Shown here one piece after another: positions 61,976 through 64,000 of a DNA stretch of 64,000 nucleotides; position 1 is the stretch's first letter; every line of letters starts with the position of its first letter. The notes beneath the pieces are model-generated. The model made no database searches. It was given only the letters and a program-made list of their open reading frames with translations, and was not told the origin of the DNA. The stretch comes from DATJZG01 sp035499295 (lineage in GTDB: Bacteria > Myxococcota > Myxococcia > Myxococcales > Anaeromyxobacteraceae). A program made the translations under genes and the position numbers. The stretch covers positions 62,001-126,000 of the forward strand of contig DATJZG010000186.1 in the NCBI GenBank assembly GCA_035499295.1. The letters run 5' to 3'.

Positions 61976-62569
61976 ATGCCAGAGGCGGTTCCGTTCCAGG
62001 ACATGCCCGTCGAGCGGCTCATGTCGGCGAGGCCGAAGACGCTCGAACCCGACTCCACGCTGGGCGACGCGGCCGAGGTCCTGCTGCAGGGTGGCTTCCG
62101 CCACCTGCCGGTCGTGGACGACGCCGGGCGGCCGGTCGGGATCATCTCCGAGCGCGACCTGCGCGCGAGGCTGGGGACGGACCTCTACGGGTTCACCCAG
62201 GCCACCGTAGAGGCGCTCTCGGAGCCGGTGTCCGGCGTCATGACGCCCGACCCCATCGCGGTGCGGGTCGGCACCCGCACCGCGGAGGTGCTCGACACCT
62301 TCGCGGACGAGCGCGTCGGGGCCCTGGTGGTGGTGGACGGCGACGGGCGCGTCTGCGGCGTCCTCTCCTACGTCGACCTCCTCCTCTGGCTGCGCGATCA
62401 CCCTTCGGGGGCCGAGGAGCTTCCTCCTCGCAGCGAGGCGGGCCGGCCCGGCCCGCTCCCGAGATCGCGCCGCCCGAAGAGGAAGGCGCCGAAGAAGGCG
62501 GCGCGCGCGCGCGCCCGAAAGGCCGCGCGGTCGAAGCGCCGCCCCGAGGCGAAACGCCGCGCCGACTAG
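61976..62569 (+). CDS. CBS-pair protein with a histone H1-like basic tail
   Basis: 197 residues; ATG 61976 has AAGGGAGG at proper spacing. Two CBS domains occupy about 10-140 (VERLMSARPKTLEPDSTLGDAA, HLPVVDDAGRPVGIISERDLRA, VSGVMTPDPIAVRVGTRTAEV, LVVVDGDGRVCGVLSYVDLL), a fold that binds adenosine nucleotides. After an acidic linker, residues about 158-197 are almost entirely Lys, Arg, Ala and Pro (RRPKRKAPKKAARARARKAA), like histone H1 tails. Nucleotide-responsive DNA or RNA binding is inferred. Its stop overlaps the convergent V-ATPase D gene. Confidence 0.88.
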   Translation: MPEAVPFQDMPVERLMSARPKTLEPDSTLGDAAEVLLQGGFRHLPVVDDAGRPVGIISERDLRARLGTDLYGFTQATVEALSEPVSGVMTPDPIAVRVGTRTAEVLDTFADERVGALVVVDGDGRVCGVLSYVDLLLWLRDHPSGAEELPPRSEAGRPGPLPRSRRPKRKAPKKAARARARKAARSKRRPEAKRRAD

Positions 62570-63189
62570 CCCCGGCGACGGCCGCGGAACCTCTTCAGGC
62601 GGACCGCGTCCTCGCGGGCTCGCTCCTCCAGCGCCGCCTCCACCCGCGCCGCCTCGCGCGTGAGCCGCGGGACGAGGAGCTGTTCGAGGGCGTTGATGCG
62701 CCGGGAGGTGTCCTGGATCTCCTCTCCCAGGCGCCGAAGATAGAGCTCCCGAGAGGCGATGGAGAGCAGGACCTCGAGCGCCTCCTCGTGGCGGCGCGCC
62801 GCCTCCTGATGGGCCAGCGCGGCGAGGAGCGGAGAGGTGCCGCGGGCCGCCGCGTGGCGGACGAGCTTGGGAGCGTCGATGCGCGGAACCGGAACCCCCC
62901 AGACGCGCCGGTGGGTGACGGAGAGCGGGATCTCGCGCTCGCCGGCGATCCCGGCGGAGGCGAGCGCCCGCTCTCCCTCGCGAGCCCGGGCGACGAGCAA
63001 TCCGCGCGAGGCCTCGAGGAGCGCGCGGTCCAGTCGCTCGCGCCCCTCCATCACCTCGCGCATGAGCCGGAAGAACTCGCCCGCCAGCACCTGCCGCTTG
63101 CTGCGGAGCAGCCTCGCCCCCTTGGTGGCGAGCCCGAGATGCGCGCGGGCCTCGAGCAGGCCCATGCGGGTGGTGGAGGTCTGGCTCAA
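62566..63189 (-). CDS. atpD: V/A-type ATPase subunit D
   Basis: 207 residues from TTG 63189, whose codon overlaps the subunit B stop (TTGA); the first ATG is nine codons later at residue 9. The central-stalk coiled-coil layout is clear: LLEARAHLGLATKGARLLRSKRQVL at the N-terminus and EEIQDTSRRINALEQLLVPRL near the C-terminus. Subunit D is the rotor shaft inside the A3B3 head. The gene order B-D matches archaeal-type and Thermus-type operons. Confidence 0.93.
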   Translation of the reverse strand: MSQTSTTRMGLLEARAHLGLATKGARLLRSKRQVLAGEFFRLMREVMEGRERLDRALLEASRGLLVARAREGERALASAGIAGEREIPLSVTHRRVWGVPVPRIDAPKLVRHAAARGTSPLLAALAHQEAARRHEEALEVLLSIASRELYLRRLGEEIQDTSRRINALEQLLVPRLTREAARVEAALEERAREDAVRLKRFRGRRRG

Positions 63190-64000
63190 GGCGCGGACTC
63201 CGGCCGGTACCTTTCGACGAGCGACGCCTTCACTCGGGTGAGAGTCGAAGGTGGAAAGGCGGAGAGGAGCCGCCACCCCGTCGAGAGCGTCTCCTCGAGC
63301 GTCCGGAAGGACCCTCCCTGGTGCACGAGCTCGCGCTCGAAGCGCTCGGAGAAGTCGAGGAAGCGGCGCTCCTCCTCGCCCAGGTTGGCGACGCCGACGA
63401 TGGCCGCCATGCGGCGCACATCGACCCCGCGCGCGTGGAACGCGTAGAGCTGATCGGAGACCGGCCGGTGGTCCTCTCGGGTGCGCCCCTCGCCGGTGCC
63501 GAGCCCCATGAGCCGCGAGAGCGACGGCAGGACGTCGATGGGCGGGAAGACCCCCTTGCGGTCGAGATCGCGCGACAGGACGATCTGCCCCTCGGTGATG
63601 TAGCCGGTCAGGTCCGGGATGGGGTGGGTGAGGTCGTCGTCGGGCATCGTCAGCACCGGGAGCTGGGTCACCGAGCCCCGGCGCCCGGCGAGGCGTCCGG
63701 CCCGCTCGAACAGGCTCGCCAGATCGGTGTAGAGGTAGCCGGGATATCCGCGCCTCCCGGGCAGCTCCTCGCGGGCCAGAGCCACCTCGCGCAGGGCCTC
63801 GCAGTAGGCGGTCATGTCGGTGAGCACGACGAGCACGTGCATGCCGTGCCAGAAGGCCAGGTGCTCGGCGCAGGTGAGCGCGCAACGCGGCGTGAGCAGC
63901 CGCTCGATGGGAGGGTCGTCGGCCCGGTTCAGGAAGACCACCGTCCGGTCGAGCGTCCCCGACTCGGCGAAGGATTCCAGGTACTCCTGGGACTCGCGGA
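63186..64000 (-). CDS. atpB: V/A-type ATPase subunit B, N-terminus beyond window edge
   Basis: The last 270 residues or so are visible. They start at RESQEYLESFAESGTLDRTVVFLNRADDPPIERLLTPR and continue with LVVLTDMTAYCEALREVALAREELPGRRGYPGYLYTDLASLFERAGR, the canonical nucleotide-interface block of subunit B. ITEGQIVLSRDLDRKGVFPPIDVLPSLSRLM follows. Subunit B is the regulatory stator-head subunit paired with the catalytic A subunit, which should lie just outside the window. It is translationally coupled to subunit D. Confidence 0.97.
   Translation of the reverse strand, partial: RESQEYLESFAESGTLDRTVVFLNRADDPPIERLLTPRCALTCAEHLAFWHGMHVLVVLTDMTAYCEALREVALAREELPGRRGYPGYLYTDLASLFERAGRLAGRRGSVTQLPVLTMPDDDLTHPIPDLTGYITEGQIVLSRDLDRKGVFPPIDVLPSLSRLMGLGTGEGRTREDHRPVSDQLYAFHARGVDVRRMAAIVGVANLGEEERRFLDFSERFERELVHQGGSFRTLEETLSTGWRLLSAFPPSTLTRVKASLVERYRPESAP

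Overview
This 64 kb window is very GC-rich (roughly 70 percent by eye, with strong G/C third positions) and densely coding. It holds about 64 protein genes in tightly packed operons, many joined by 4-base ATGA/GTGA overlaps. I saw no rRNA, tRNA, CRISPR array or insertion sequence. The content suggests a Gram-negative, myxobacteria-like delta-proteobacterium; Anaeromyxobacter is my best guess. Supporting this are a SUF iron-sulfur operon, a V/A-type ATPase, Ku plus a three-domain LigD, a eukaryote-type Ser/Thr kinase and PP2C phosphatase, a hybrid MASE1 histidine kinase, a MshEN-receiver-TPR protein and a good sigma-54 promoter. The organism assignment is inference, because no marker RNA is present.

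Layout. 1-3625 (minus): surE, LysM/M23 peptidase, apt, MBL hydrolase and a GT2 glycosyltransferase cut by the window edge. 3.8-10.3 kb: small enzymes (YbhB, YbaK, STAS, thioesterase, FemAB-like, methyltransferase), a 640-base stretch without a clear gene, and an ABC exporter pair. 10.4-11.9 kb: a repeat-bearing lipoprotein and YaeQ. 12.0-18.3 kb: SUF operon rrf2-sufB-C-D-S-U-T with an operator over its promoter. 18.3-24.6 kb: hybrid kinase, acyltransferase, and an ArsR-methyltransferase fusion beside ahcY. 24.6-27.1 kb (minus): a LuxR-type regulator and two tandem cytoplasmic trypsin-like proteases. 27.2-32.9 kb: PNPOx-like protein, MBL, M20 peptidase, glycogen phosphorylase and an antisense-overlapping alkyltransferase-like protein. 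32.9-35.7 kb: LemA/TPM cassette and an XRE-cupin regulator. 35.8-42.9 kb: MshEN-REC-TPR, PP2C, Ser/Thr kinase-Amt pair, and an APC permease behind a sigma-54 promoter. 42.9-48.2 kb: DUF4010, K+/H+ antiporter, GST, SnoaL-like, NfeD/SPFH. 48.3-52.0 kb (minus): AKR, MFS-like carrier, GST, MerR-TPR. 52.1-55.5 kb: divergent ku and ligD. 55.6-60.8 kb: methyltransferase, alpha/beta hydrolase and a 1201-residue FAD/Fe-S dehydrogenase. 61.0-64.0 kb: YtxH/DUF948-like pair, a CBS protein with a histone-like tail, and V-ATPase subunits D and B (B cut by the edge).

The most interesting points are these. First, a possible nitrogen-responsive cassette (37.2-42.6 kb) in which a Ser/Thr kinase sits directly before an ammonium transporter, where a PII gene would normally be. 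A phosphatase is divergent from it and a sigma-54-dependent amino-acid permease converges on it. Second, several genes carry a TANNNT box 6-8 bases before the start codon, which points to leaderless transcription. Third, ku and ligD share a single AT-rich hexamer between divergent starts. Fourth, an ArsR-methyltransferase fusion next to ahcY has a dyad over its own promoter. Fifth, a CBS-domain protein ends in a histone H1-like tail.
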